Positions 23,577 through 33,819 of a stretch of 64,000 nucleotides of DNA are shown here, one piece after another. The notes under the pieces are model-generated. The model had not been told where the DNA came from and did not search any database. It was given only the letters and a program-made list of their open reading frames with translations. This stretch comes from Lenzites betulinus (taxonomy: Eukaryota; Basidiomycota; Agaricomycetes; Polyporales; Polyporaceae). The translations under genes were made by a program, and so were the position numbers. The DNA is taken from positions 248,001 through 312,000 of the forward strand of contig JABYQU010000032.1 of assembly GCA_022264855.1 (NCBI GenBank). Direction: 5' to 3'. Position 1 is the stretch's first letter; every line of letters begins with the position of its first letter.

Positions 23577-24496
23577 ATGCCTGAAAGTCGCGGCGCCGGC
23601 GCCATCGCTGAGGATGTATTTGTTGGCATCTCTCACAGTGTACCTATTGTCGGCTGGTTCTGGGGCGCTGGCCAGACCAGATTGTCCAAAGACAAGATAA
23701 GGGAGTTACTCGAAGAAGGGAAGACCGAACTTCACCATGCCAGCCAGGTGTTGGCAGATCCTACCTGTGAGGCCCTGCTCAGTGCGCAGCTCTTCAATCG
23801 CCTCAGAGAAGATTATCGCACGTAAGCTTATTCCACCTAATGATCCTTCACTCCCTGACGATACCGTTTAGGCTCCATATGGCTGGTATGAAACACGGCG
23901 AGTCACTGAGGGTCCTCAAGTGGCGCCAACCATACAAAAAGTACAAGGTTTGGAAGCTAGTCGCTAAATGGACTGAGGATTCCCGGACGCATAAGTACAA
24001 TGTTTGGGTACGTCATGATGCTATAATTTCATGCTCATAGCCGATAACCTACGTACGGGACATTTAGACTGCGTCCGATTGGGCTAAGGTCTGCAAAGGG
24101 CTTCAAGAATGGCAGGACTCCGACGAGGGGGGGCATACAACGGTGGTCGACAACCTTAGCAGCGATGAAGGAGCCACACCATCAACCCGCGTCCTGACGC
24201 TCATCGGAGGGTCGACACTCACTGTACATATAGAAGAGGACACCTCCCATGAAGGTAAATGGGCCGCCGATTTATTCCCCCCCAGAGACCTTATCCAACA
24301 TTTGTCTAGGCGACACTGAGACCACCGATATCACCGACGCTCGCCCCTCAGACATGGATTCTATCTTCGGAAACCCATTCCTCGGGTATACAGTGGGTAA
24401 GGAGTCATTTTTAGCAGTATGCTACTATCATGTAACTGAAATTACGCATCAGAGTTTGAGCTGCCAGTGGATGACAAAAGCAACGATTCTGACTAG
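23577..24496 (+). CDS. Unrecognised protein X1, partner of the kinase module
   Basis: I do not recognise the family. The start ATG at 23577 gives MPESRGAGAIAEDVFVGISH. Exon 1 continues with WFWGAGQTRLSKDKIRELLE and a probably helical, charged stretch. Exon 2 has LRVLKWRQPYKKYKVWKLVA and exon 3 starts TASDWAKVCKGLQEW. Then comes a serine- and acid-rich region, an exon with GDTETTDITDARPSDMDSIF and GNPFLGYTVG, and a short last exon ending VDDKSNDSD at 24496. No signal peptide is visible; the opening is only moderately hydrophobic. The paralogue X2 at 28857 keeps the same exon boundaries and conserved blocks, arguing that it is a real gene. Its head-to-head position with kinase B in both units suggests a shared promoter and possibly a shared function. 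Confidence 0.68.
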
Positions 24497-24726
24497 TGGC
24501 AATGACATGTTCCAGCATGTGCATCCGAGCTTCCTCGAGTCAGACTGGTATGCTTCTGGCATCGTACATAACTCGTATACCCGCCAGTGCTTCCAGATAT
24601 GTATATGTATCATGATCTTCTTGTAGCTAGCGGCAACGTATCCTGGGTGATACTATATTCTACCTACGATGGGGGGGATTGTACCGATGCGACGTGCTCG
24701 AAGGACCCTGTAAACTACTGTCTGCA

Positions 24727-24890
24727 TGCCGAGCGGGGGTGATAGGGTGTCCCAACCTAGTACCCCGTTGCCGCCATGGACCCCACAGCACCCCGCGGCT
24801 GCATATTCCGCCCGCCGCCGTGAGCAGGCAGAGCGCGTTCTAGATTACTCTCACCAACCCGTTCTCCGGGCCCGCAGCGAGAGCGGTATC
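24727..24890 (+). pseudogene. Decayed fragment of the bisphosphate nucleotidase gene
   Basis: About 160 nt align with the nucleotidase coding sequence from about 18965 to 19118. Recognisable stretches include cccaacct, then ccccgcggctgcatattc, gcgcgttc, and aacccgtt followed by ccgggcccgc. Frames are broken and in-frame stops are present. The rest of the nucleotidase 3' exon is deleted; the sequence then rejoins the kinase 3' flank before copy C. This fragment marks the left edge of duplication unit 2. Confidence 0.85.
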
Positions 24891-25054
24891 GACATGCATG
24901 GAATGGCGGGCGAAGCAAAGCTGCATTAAGTACTATACAACTTGTGTGCGAGAAATTCGGGGTGCATAAATAATCCAAACAGAGCGAGGGTATTGGTTAA
25001 CAGCAGCGAATAGAACAGGATGTACAAAGCGGTATGACGGCAGCCTGAGTCTGA

Positions 25055-26425
25055 TCAGCGGGGCATAGGTAGCGGGGACTTTCGAGTCAATCGGTAGCCC
25101 AGCGTCCGGAAGGCGTGAGCTATGTTCCTGAAGAACGCCTCTTCCTCAGCTTCTTTGATCGGTGCCAAACGGGAGCGTAGCTGCTTCCGGCCCAGCGTCG
25201 GAAGTACCTGCGAATTAAAGCGCTGGATGACTTCGTCGATCGTTGGACGCTCCGTCGGATCCTCCTGTACCATGTCTCGGACGAGAGGCGAGAGGAACTC
25301 GGCCCCTTTGAACTCCTGGTCGTGGGTGTACGGCAGTGTCAGCATAGAACACCGCGTCGCCGAACGTCTCGTACCTGAAGGACGTGCATGCGCAACATGT
25401 TGCCCAAGTAATAAATGTCAGTGGGGAACGGGTCGAGGAGTTCACCATTCCAATGCACAATCTCCGGGGCGGTCTTATCCCCACCCCGTATCGGATGTGC
25501 TCGAGGGGCGCTCTCGTTGGAATCGAATTTGACGGAGAGTCCGAAGTCGATGAAGTAGTAACGCACTGGACGAGCCGTACGCGTGGTGTGCTTCGCCGTC
25601 CCTTTCCAGTCGCGCGCGCGCTCTGTATCCCGGGGATGGAACATGCGGGGATACATAGGTCGAGGATCGTACATGATGTTCGGCAGCTGCGCATCTCTAC
25701 AAAGAAAATTGGCAAAATCCGATGTGCGCATGTTTAAGTACACACCTGTGGGCGACTTTCAATTGGTGCATGAATTGCATTCCCTGGTCAGAGATGGTCA
25801 ACAGTTTTGGCGGATTCCCTCACAAACAAAGCTACTGCATTGCGTGCTGACCTCCAAAACCTGCAATACAAATGACACCACCTCTCCCACAGTTTGCCAT
25901 GCCGGGTTGTTGCACGATCGAAACAGCGGCATAACCATGAGGGTGACGTCCTCTTCGTCTGGCACTTGAAACACTTCTGTGATGGGTACGGAGTGATTAC
26001 GAGGATTGGACTTGAGTTCGTCCGATGATAGATACTGCGCGATATCGACTTCGTCTGGATGTCGCGTGTTGGAGATCTGCTTTATGACCACTTGCTGCTG
26101 ATCGGACACACGGACCGCATCCATCGCCACGGCAAGCTGAGGACAACATGTCAATATTGATTAAGAATGGAGTTACTGTACTGCTGTATGCGCAACTTAC
26201 GGAAGCATCGTGCCAGTCCTCATACTTCGTGCGGAGCACCGATATCTTTTCGTCTGACTTCCAAGACGGCTTCCAGCCGGGTTTGTATCGCGGGCGAAGC
26301 ATATACCCCCGACTCAGAAGCCAGTCGAAGTGATCGCGCCACCAACATTCTGGGCTCGATAGCTCGTAAAGAGTTGCTGAAGATATTAGTAGTGGATTAT
26401 TAGTGGATAGTGGTTGCTCAGACAT
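25055..26425 (-). CDS. Protein kinase-like protein C (A-type)
   Basis: Unit 2 counterpart of kinase A, with an intact frame. The start at 26425 gives MSEQPLSTNNPLLISSATLY, then SPECWWRDHFDWLL. Exon 2 begins LAVAMDAVRVSDQQQVVIKQ, with the presumed ATP lysine, followed by HPDEVDIAQYLSS. Splicing produces VLE then GMQFMHQLKVAH and the HRDAQLPN catalytic loop. FIDFGLSVKF is followed by the divergent insert DSNESAPRAH, where other copies have NPDDGPPRAH. GGDKTAPE, DPFPTDIYYLGN and a C-terminal lobe with EEEAFFRNIAHAFRTL follow, ending RLTRKSPLPMPR. All catalytic signatures are present. Against its sister copy A, which carries a frameshift, this is the intact A-type gene in the window. Confidence 0.84.
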
Positions 26426-26812
26426 GTAGACGTGCGGTGAAGAGGCTCGAACATATCACGGTTAGTAACAGGAGTATCGGAGATGTCGACGCGGTGGGAC
26501 GTCCGACAGGCGCTAATAAACTGGCGCATCCAAGCTAGGGACGTATTTGGCGCATTTTGACATAGGTTTCAATTGAGGTGCGTTGCGTCTGCTGTGCGGC
26601 ACTCTGCGGCGCATTGTAACGAGGCGCGAACGGAGCCAAACTTCGAATGACCAACTCTAACTCGCAATGGGTTCAGATACTGATCACATACTTATATGAA
26701 CAACAACCCCGACCAGGTATGGAGCGAACAACGTAGAACAAAATAATATAGCAAAGCGAGTGTACCCGAGCACAACAGACAGAACGAGATACAGACAGAG
26801 CGACAGTGGTGA

Positions 26813-28161
26813 TCAGCGGGGCATAGGGATGGGGGACTTTCGGGTCAATCGGTAGCGTAAGGTCCGGAAGGCGTGAGCGATCATATTAAAGAAGACATCG
26901 CCCTCGAATTCCTTGACTGGGACCAAACGGGAACGTAGCTGCTTCCTGGTCAGCGTCGGCAGTATCTGAGAGTTGAAGCGCTCGACCACTTCGTCAATCG
27001 TTGGACGCTCCTTTGGGTCTTCCCGGACCATGTCTTTGACGAGGGGGTTGAGGAATTCGGTACCTCTGAACTCCTAATCGTGGGCGCACGGTGTTGTTAG
27101 CATAGAACACCGCAGCCCCGGACGTCTCGTACCTGAAGAACATGCATGCGCAACATATTTCCCAAGTAATAAATATCAGTAGGGAACGGGTCGAGAAGTT
27201 CCCCATTCCAATGCAGGATTTCCGGGGCGGTCTTATCCCCACCTCGTATCGGATGTGCTCGAGGGGGGCCGTCGTCAAGATTAAATTTGACGGAGAGCCC
27301 GAAGTCAATGAAGTAGTACCGCACGGGGTGGGCTGTACGTGTGGAGTGCTTTGCCGCCCCTTTCCAATCGCGCGTGCGATATGTATCTGAGGGATGGAAC
27401 ATGCGGGGGTACATAGGTCGAGGATCGAACATGATGTTCGCCAGCTGCGAGTCTCTACAAAATGTGTTGGCCGAGTCCGACACGCACACGTAGTTACTCA
27501 CCTGTGAGCGACGTGCAACTTGTGCATATATTGCATTCCCTGATAGAAACAGTGAATAGGCGAACCTCCTCGCAAACGGTGCCGCTGTGTACTGACCTCC
27601 AAGACCTGCAATACAAATGCCACCACCTCGCCGACGGTTTTCCATTCCGGGTCATTGCACCGTCGAAATAGCGGCATAACCATAATGGTGTACTCCTCGT
27701 CATCAGGCACCTCAAACACCTCCACAAGAGGCACAGAGTGGTTACGAGGGTCCGACATGAGCTCCTCTGACGACAAATATTGCGCGATATTAAGTTCTTC
27801 TGGATGTCGTGTTTTTGATATCCTCTTTAACACAAACTGCTGCTGGTCGGATACGCGGACCGCATCCATCGCCGCTGCAAGCTGAAGACGAAATTGCGAG
27901 TGAGCACAGGCTCACCGTAGTGTAACCGCGACTTACAATGTTACTGTGCCAGTCCTCACAGTCCAGGAGGGCCCCGTTTTCGTCTGGTCCCCAAGATGGT
28001 ATCCAGCCAGGTCTGTATCGTGGGCGAAGCTTGTACCCCCGACTCAAAAGCCAGTCGTAGTGAGCACGCCACCAACACTCTCCCTCCGACAACTCTTTTA
28101 GGTACCGGTTTGATGGAGTTTTTAGTAGTGGATCATTAGTGGATGGTGGTTGCTCAGACAT
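26813..28161 (-). CDS. Protein kinase-like protein D (B-type)
   Basis: Unit 2 counterpart of kinase B. The start at 28161 gives MSEQPPSTNDPLLKTPSNRY, followed by ELSEGECWWRAHYDWLL, with Ala replacing the usual Asp. Exon 2 begins LAAAMDAVRVSDQQQFVLKR. The spliced catalytic loop reads HRDSQLAN, Ser instead of Ala after the catalytic Asp. FIDFGLSVKF, then NLDDGPPRAHPIRGGDKTAPE, DPFPTDIYYLGN and the last exon ending RLTRKSPIPMPR follow. The six-C run broken in copy A is intact here. The frame is open across all exons. It is divergent from X2 across a 0.7 kb promoter region. Predicted intracellular kinase-like protein; substrate unknown. Confidence 0.84.
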
Positions 28162-28856
28162 TCAGACAGGTGACAGTTGTTCGTAACGCCGTCGCAAGAA
28201 AACTTTGAAAAGGTGCGAGGCAGGGTGACCAGAAAGAGTGAGCCAGGTAACTTACGAACACTCTGAACGTCGTGATGGGTTTGCGCGCTAACGGACAAGC
28301 ACGTGGAAATCTCCGCTGTGTCTTACTTACGTTTGAGCAGAACTACCGTGAGTGAACTATATTTATAGTCAAATGGACCTTGACCGGTCAACTGTGGATA
28401 TACGCTACTACCTCCCGCTCGCTCCGGATGGCCCCGGATATGTCCGTTTCTCACTGGGCTTGACCCACAACCACAACACGGTGGCCATCTTATGACGTGA
28501 TACAAGGGGCACAAGGACCAATGTGTTCATGGTTGTCACTGGAATATGTCCGCCAGTCGCGAATATTGCCACGTGTCGCAGGCCACTGGTGCTAAGGACA
28601 GCGTTTCTACCGGTTCCGGTCTGCTTTGTTCTTTGCATCGTTCGGCTCGTCCCAGCGCCTTCGCTGCTGGTACAACACGGACGACTCCTATGGCATAGAA
28701 GACCCTCCAGCGAATGTCTCGTGAATGATAAGTACGGACTGACGGTGCCCTCTACACTCTTGTTCGCATCGTGCTCTCAGCTCTCCGCCCCCCTCTTCTC
28801 GCTCTCCGGTAGATCGAATTTAATAGTCAAATCATATCCCGACCCCGAGCCCTCTC
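28162..28856. promoter_or_regulatory. Divergent promoter region, kinase D / gene X2
   Basis: 0.7 kb between oppositely transcribed genes, equivalent to 22925-23576 in unit 1. The best conserved block surrounds TGACGTGA at 28493-28500. Confidence 0.5.
28493..28500 (+). promoter_or_regulatory. CRE-like TGACGTGA motif, unit 2
   Basis: Same motif and flanks as at 23213-23220, with the following gggcacaagg also conserved. It is a candidate bZIP site serving both divergent genes; this is inferred from conservation only. Confidence 0.35.
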
Positions 28857-29778
28857 ATGTCTGACACTCGTGGCGCTCTCGCTGAGGATGTCTTTGTTGG
28901 CATTTCTCACAGCGTACCTGTCATCAAGTTTTTCTGGAAGGCTGGCTCGACCAGATTATCCAGAGCCAAAATTACGGAGCTACTTGAACAAGGGAAGGCC
29001 GAGCTTCATGATGCCAGCCAGGTATTGGTCGATCCTGTCTGTGAGGACGTGCTCAGTGCACACGTCCTCAATCGACTCAAAGAGGATTATTGCAAGTGAG
29101 CTGGTTCTACCTTATAATCTTTCGCTTCATGCTGATGCACCTCAGTCTCCATACGGCTGGCACCAAACACAGCGAAGAAGTGGGCGAGCTTAAGGCGCTC
29201 CAAATTTACAAAAAGTACAAGGTCTGGATCAAAGTCGAGGACTGGACCCGAAAGTCTCGTGCGCATAAGTACAATGTTTGGGTATGCTCTTGATCCCACA
29301 ATCTTCGTTCTCGCAGTTGATAGCATAACGGAGTGTTTAGAGTATGTCTGACTGGGCTAGAATCTACCAAAGCCGTCAAGAACAGGACTCTACCGTCGGG
29401 CAATATACGACGGCGGTCGAGGGACATGGCTGCGGTGTTGACTCAACGTCAACAATGGCCCGGCGTTTCATAACGCTCGCCGTACATACTGAAGATAGCT
29501 CTGAGTCGTTTGAAGGTACGCTCGTTGATTAATTACGTGAAAGCCCCGCAAACCCTTTTTCAATGTTTTGGACATAGGCGACACTGAGACCACCGATTCC
29601 GCCGACCACGACGACGCTCGACTCTCAGACATGGATTCCATCTTCGGAAATCCGTTCCTCGGATACACAGTAGGTAGGGAGCCGTTCTCGGGATACATCT
29701 CTATCATATGACTGAGAAGTTATGCATCAGAGATTCAGCAGGATGGCGAGAGCACCGCGACTGACTCGGACGAGTGAC
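28857..29778 (+). CDS. Unrecognised protein X2, paralogue of X1
   Basis: The start ATG at 28857 gives MSDTRGALAEDVFVGISHSV, then KFFWKAGSTRLSRAKITELL and a charged stretch LLEQGKAELHDASQVL. Exon 2 has LQIYKKYKVWIKVEDWTRKS. Exon 3 starts SMSDWARIYQSRQEQD. A later exon has GDTETTDSADHDDARLSDMD and SIFGNPFLGYTVG. The short last exon is joined at a phase-1 boundary and ends GESTATDSDE at 29778. The blocks VFVGISHSVP, TRLS, YKKYKVW, HKYNVW, DWA, GDTETTD and MDSIFGNPFLGYTVG are shared with X1. No known domain is recognised; probably a soluble intracellular protein. The acidic, serine-rich C-terminal third looks disordered. Confidence 0.68.
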
Positions 29779-31095
29779 AATGGCATATCCAAATTTGTGC
29801 GTCGCGTCTCCGAGTCCGACTCGTCCTCTGCTGTGTTCGCACACAGCTCCTCGTGTATATGTATATATGTATCATCATCATCTTGAAGACAATATTTGAC
29901 AACGTACCTAATCTAGTGGGTGATTATATATGTTACTAAAGATAACCGATCTATTCGATGTGACGTGCTAATGGACACGGTAAGCCACCGTTCGGTTTTA
30001 TGGGGAAAACGGCTCACCATGCACGGTAGAGGCGCTCAGTCCCAAAGCATCGCCCTTACCGACGTACAACGCCTGATGCACGCCGCCGTGAACAAGAGCA
30101 AGAACGGCGGCGGACACTACAATATGGCGATATACGGCAGAAGCGATATCGCTGCCCCTTCTTTGCGATGAACCGCCGTGCTGGCGGGCAGGATAACACC
30201 GGCGGCACGTCTGCTTTCGTGGCGCACGCGAACTGCGGCGACCGGCCGTCACGGAGCAAGATGTGCAGCCTTAGCTCGAGCGGAAAGGTGGTCCTCGTGC
30301 GTACCTTTGGTGTATGGAACTCCTTTGCCTATCAAATCACTGTATCATCGGGTCAACTTCAACGCGGAAAGGACGTACGGCGGCGAGAAGGCAGAGGCAG
30401 TTCGGAAACCTGGTGGTCTTCGCGAGCGAGTCGAACCGTTGCCGTTTGCTGCCACATGTGGTGGCGGAGTTGCCCGTCGGGCTTAGGTACTACTCGGCGC
30501 CACCACGTTGGCAGATCATCTGGACGTCGTCGAAACGAGACGGAAGCAGTGCGGAGCGAACTTCCACGAAAACCGAGTAACGAGTGTTTGGACACCTGTG
30601 GACATTGGAGTGGTGGACGCGTGGTGGAGGTTTGTCGGTGTAGGAACGTCGTAAGACCGTAACGCGCGAGTATCTAGGATTAACGGAAGAGATTGAGAGG
30701 ACTCCTGCGAGCTCTGCTTGCCCAGGTTGATGGAGATGTCTGGGCGTGTCAGTGCTCGGGACAGACCCGACCCAGGTACACACCTCGTCTGTCGAGCGAC
30801 CCTAACGCCGCCCCAGAGTGCTCGGAGCCGTCCGACAGGTGAGATGCCTTGACAGGCGGACCTTCAATACGTTGCTAGTTGGAACATATTTCGCGCGCAC
30901 CGCGGGAGGGCACTCTTCGACCGGGCGTCTGGTGGGAGTATATGAACCTGCATAAGTTGGTCCTCAGGCCTCAGCACCGACAGTACCTACTCATCTCACA
31001 GTCATCGCAACGAGACAACTTCTGGCGAGTGACCCACATTTCGAATCTCGCGACGATTCTTGGCTCCGTACTGACCTACTGAGTTTGTCAGTACA
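29779..31095. other. Gene-poor region
   Basis: 1.3 kb. The first 200 nt are the X2 3' flank, still similar to the X1 flank. The rest shows only short open frames on both strands with no family resemblance. No gene supported. Confidence 0.55.
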
Positions 31096-31384
31096 ATGCA
31101 GTTCACCGCCGTCTTCAAGCTCCTCCTCGCCCTCGCCCATGTCGGGCTCGTCGTCGGTACCCCTGCCGCCCTCCAGAAGCGGCAGACATGCCAGGTTACA
31201 TCCTGCGCGAGCGTCGCAGATTGCCGCGCATGCCCTGATGTCGCCGGCGGGTGGACTTGTTTGAAGCCCTTCGATAGCAAGTCGCAATTTGGCGTAAGTT
31301 GTCCTTCCCTTGCACATCAACCGGGATAGCAGCTCACTATGGTGTCGATGCTTCTCCGCGTAGACTTGTACCCCGAACTTGTGA
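31096..31384 (+). CDS. Small secreted cysteine-rich protein 1
   Basis: Predicted 72-residue secreted protein. The ATG at 31096 opens a hydrophobic signal peptide (MQFTAVFKLLLALAHVGLVV), followed by a dibasic KR just before the first cysteine, a possible Kex2-type processing site. Exon 1 runs to 31293; a 70-nt intron (31294-31363) leads to a seven-codon exon, TCTPNL plus stop. The mature part has six cysteines starting with the spacing C-x4-C-x5-C. The final cysteine is provided by the last exon directly after a phase-0 intron. The layout is shared with the proteins at 33536 and 44171. Function is unknown; candidates include effector-like or cell-wall-associated small secreted proteins. Not a hydrophobin: the CC doublets are absent. 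Confidence 0.7.
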
Positions 31385-33535
31385 TGTGGTGGAGAGATAT
31401 AAGCGCCCCGTGGCCTAGCGGGAGTGCCCTCGATACACGTTCAAGCCCCAGGCAACGAATTCCTTGATCTGTATAATGTTAAGCGGCCAGATCATAACCA
31501 AACCATTTTTGTGATGTGAGGAGGATGGAACCGAGTAAAAGCTGCTCGTACCGCGTGGGCACAAGCTAGAGTTTCACGGTGTATTACTCAGGCTAGGTGG
31601 CGGGGTTACTAGTATCTGATCGTAAACGTGCTCTGGTTGTTCTACCTGACAGGGCTTGTTCTAAGGAAGTGTCCGCCACGGGTTTTCGGTCATCGTTGGA
31701 GGACTCGTGCAGTGGACGAACACAAAACTCACTTGGTGAGCCGTGCTCCTTGAAGTGGCAGAGATTGAATTCCCGGGAAAGCATGGAGGCGTGCCTGAGT
31801 GCAATGCGAGACCGGGAGCTTGTGGGGGAGGTTCAGGGGATGGAAGACACCTGGATGTGTGACGGGCAACGTGCGTTGGAAGTTGGTTCGTGCTGTGAGC
31901 AACTGATGGGACAGCTGACTAGACGAACCTTGTCTCCACCGAATGGAATTACTTTGATGGACCTGCGCACCCACATCTTTCAAACAAGCTACAACCAAAG
32001 TCCCGCCCGTGACTCGGTGACGGGCGAGGCAGAACCTTCTTTACATCCGCAGGCGAACCACTGGACCGAACGTTGCTAGTACGGACGCTACGGGCTTACG
32101 TTCTAGTGGGCTGAGTTACGGTCAGATGAATGACTGTGCGTGCCATGCAGTCGGAGTAGCTCTGTACGGACCGCGTAAGCTCCGCGAACGCCAGTACTAA
32201 ACTTTAGCAAATATGGAACGGCGGGAGAAAGCGCACCCGGCTGGAGGTGTTCGCTGGATCGCAGCGCGTACGAGAGGTCTGCGTCAATTGGTGGATGACC
32301 TGTTCCTCCGTTGGCACGGCAGGCCAGCATACATGTACACCGAAACAACTTGAGCATCTGTTCCGCCTCACGGTGTTTACCTACACCGCTGATCAGTACA
32401 CAGGCCCGCAGAGTTAAAATCAAATAACACGCACGGTAGTATATCCGACATGCATGCGAACTATATCGACTTTTCGGCGGCGCACGCGCTGCACCGTGGA
32501 TGTGCGTCTCGAGAGGCTGCGCCTGTCATTCCGTTGACAGTGGACTAGAAGAACGAGAATCCGAAGTTGATGTCCAGTGACGGGATGGATCAGAGGATGA
32601 TGGAGAGTCTCGGTCAGGTGTTTACGTGCATCTGTAGTGGAGGTGCGGCGGGGCTGCAGATGTGTGCCAGTCCATGTATAGCGTGTCGAGCATAGTGTCC
32701 ATTGGCCTCGTCGAGATCCTGCAGCGCATGAGTCTGGTGAGAGCTTAGGGACGTAGCTTAGAGCAATTCAATAGCGTGAACTCACACCTGGGAGAAAGAT
32801 CACGTACTATGGATTGGGCTGCAGATGGCATAGCGTTGGTGGCGACCGATGGAGGCCCAGTTCTGTGTCCTAAATGATGGGCGTGGATGGGCGTGAGGTG
32901 TCCCTCGCATCCTCGTACTGACACGGTTGTCAGAGGACCGCGCCGCAGAGGTCATCTCATGAACTATGCTGTTCTGTACCAAACAAAGCGAGGACGCGCG
33001 AGGACCGTATCCGCTTCGGCACATCTTGAAGAATATGGGACAAATGTCACCAGTAGATCGCGCTCACTGTCCGGCGGCCACTTTATAGAAGTCTGTTCAG
33101 GAAAAGTATGTTAGTCAATAAAAGTCTAAAGTGCGCAACTCAAGGACGCACCTATCGTTAAGTGGGAATCGTCCCTCGTCATGACGCGGCTTTGGGAGTG
33201 GCCGTATCAGCATCTAGAACGAAAGCGTTGTAAGGATATCCCGCACCTGTCTGATACACTCGGCGCGACCCTGGCTCTCCTGCTACTCTTCGTACCATCT
33301 GACCGGAGTGACGCGTCTGTTTCCCTGTAACGCGCGGCCGCAAAACGCTTTACCTATTGCAGCGACAGATATAGCGCTCTGGGAGAGCATAAAAGCCGGA
33401 GTGCTGTCCATCACGGACTTCAGCAGTCTCTGCCCTCACCGCTCCAGTAATCACACCAACGCAGGTGAGCGACTCACCATAGTCGTTTTTTGTGCTGCAC
33501 TCCTAGCATGAAGCTGACTGAGTTAAGTCACTAGC
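31385..33535. other. Gene-poor region
   Basis: 2.1 kb between two small secreted protein genes, with no supported gene. A stretch at about 31409-31461 resembles part of a tRNA (A-box-like and B-box-like motifs) but does not fold as one. Confidence 0.55.
33389..33396 (+). promoter_or_regulatory. TATA-like element before small secreted protein 2
   Basis: CATAAAAG lies about 140 nt upstream of the ATG at 33536, a plausible core promoter spacing. Inference from sequence alone. Confidence 0.35.
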
Positions 33536-33819
33536 ATGCAGTTCATTACCCTCGCCGCCGTCGCCATCGCCATCGGACAGGCATACGTCACCGTCACCAA
33601 CGCTGCCACGCTCGAGGGCCGCCAGATCACGGAATGCATTGGACAGCTCTGCGGAACCGATGCAGGCTGCGTCACCAGTGTCGTAAATGGCCTACCATGC
33701 CCTAACACCTTCGTTTGCAATGTCCTCGCCGATGGTACGGGGGTACGCACAGCTGTTTCCTCGAAATCGGCTTTGTCGAACTGATGACTCAAAAATAGAT
33801 TTGCGGTGTCCCCGTGTGA
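33536..33819 (+). CDS. Small secreted cysteine-rich protein 2
   Basis: Predicted 75-residue secreted protein. The start MQFITLAAVAIAIGQAYVTV is a signal peptide; ATLEGRQ precedes the first cysteine. Exon 1 (33536-33742) and a 56-nt intron (33743-33798) are followed by a tiny last exon, ICGVPV plus stop. Six cysteines: C-x4-C-x5-C-x9-C-x5-C-x9-C. The first two spacings and the phase-0 intron just before the last cysteine match the gene at 31096 and the second half of the one at 44171, so these belong to one family. Probably stabilised by three disulfides. Function is unknown. Confidence 0.72.

Larger units (their letters stand above)
18965..24720 (+). repeat. Segmental duplication unit 1 (nucleotidase 3' part, kinases A and B, gene X1)
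   Basis: Direct repeat with unit 2 at about 24727-29985. Shared in the same order and orientation are: nucleotidase central and 3' sequence, an A-type kinase gene, a B-type kinase gene, a divergent promoter region and gene X with its 3' flank. Intergenic DNA matches too. For example, the 5' flanks of kinases A (21109-21190) and C (26421-26505) differ at only a few positions, as do the segments near 21230-21290 and 26530-26610. Boundaries are estimated by eye. Confidence 0.85.
24727..29985 (+). repeat. Segmental duplication unit 2 (nucleotidase fragment, kinases C and D, gene X2)
   Basis: Direct copy of the segment at about 18965-24720, abutting it head-to-tail. The right end is judged from loss of similarity with the X1 3' flank: the shared gatgcgacgtgct / gatgtgacgtgct block sits near 24697 and 29960. 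The unit is about 0.5 kb shorter than unit 1, mainly because most of the nucleotidase part was lost. Confidence 0.83.

Noticed and set aside
24727..24890. Possible independent gene encoded by the nucleotidase-like fragment
   Set aside because: Frames are broken and stops interrupt the homologous reading; it is explained as a duplication remnant.
30168..30662. Plus-strand frame of 164 codons in the gene-poor region
   Set aside because: No ATG-context, intron or family evidence; Arg/Ser/Gly-rich translation typical of random GC-rich DNA.
31409..31461. tRNA-like stretch with TGGCCTAGCGGGAGT and GTTCAAGCCCC
   Set aside because: The two boxes are too close, no anticodon arm fits between them and the T stem does not pair. 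At most a tRNA relic.
31597..32079. 160-codon plus-strand frame
   Set aside because: No recognisable domain, signal peptide or homologous copy, and no splice pattern like neighbouring genes.
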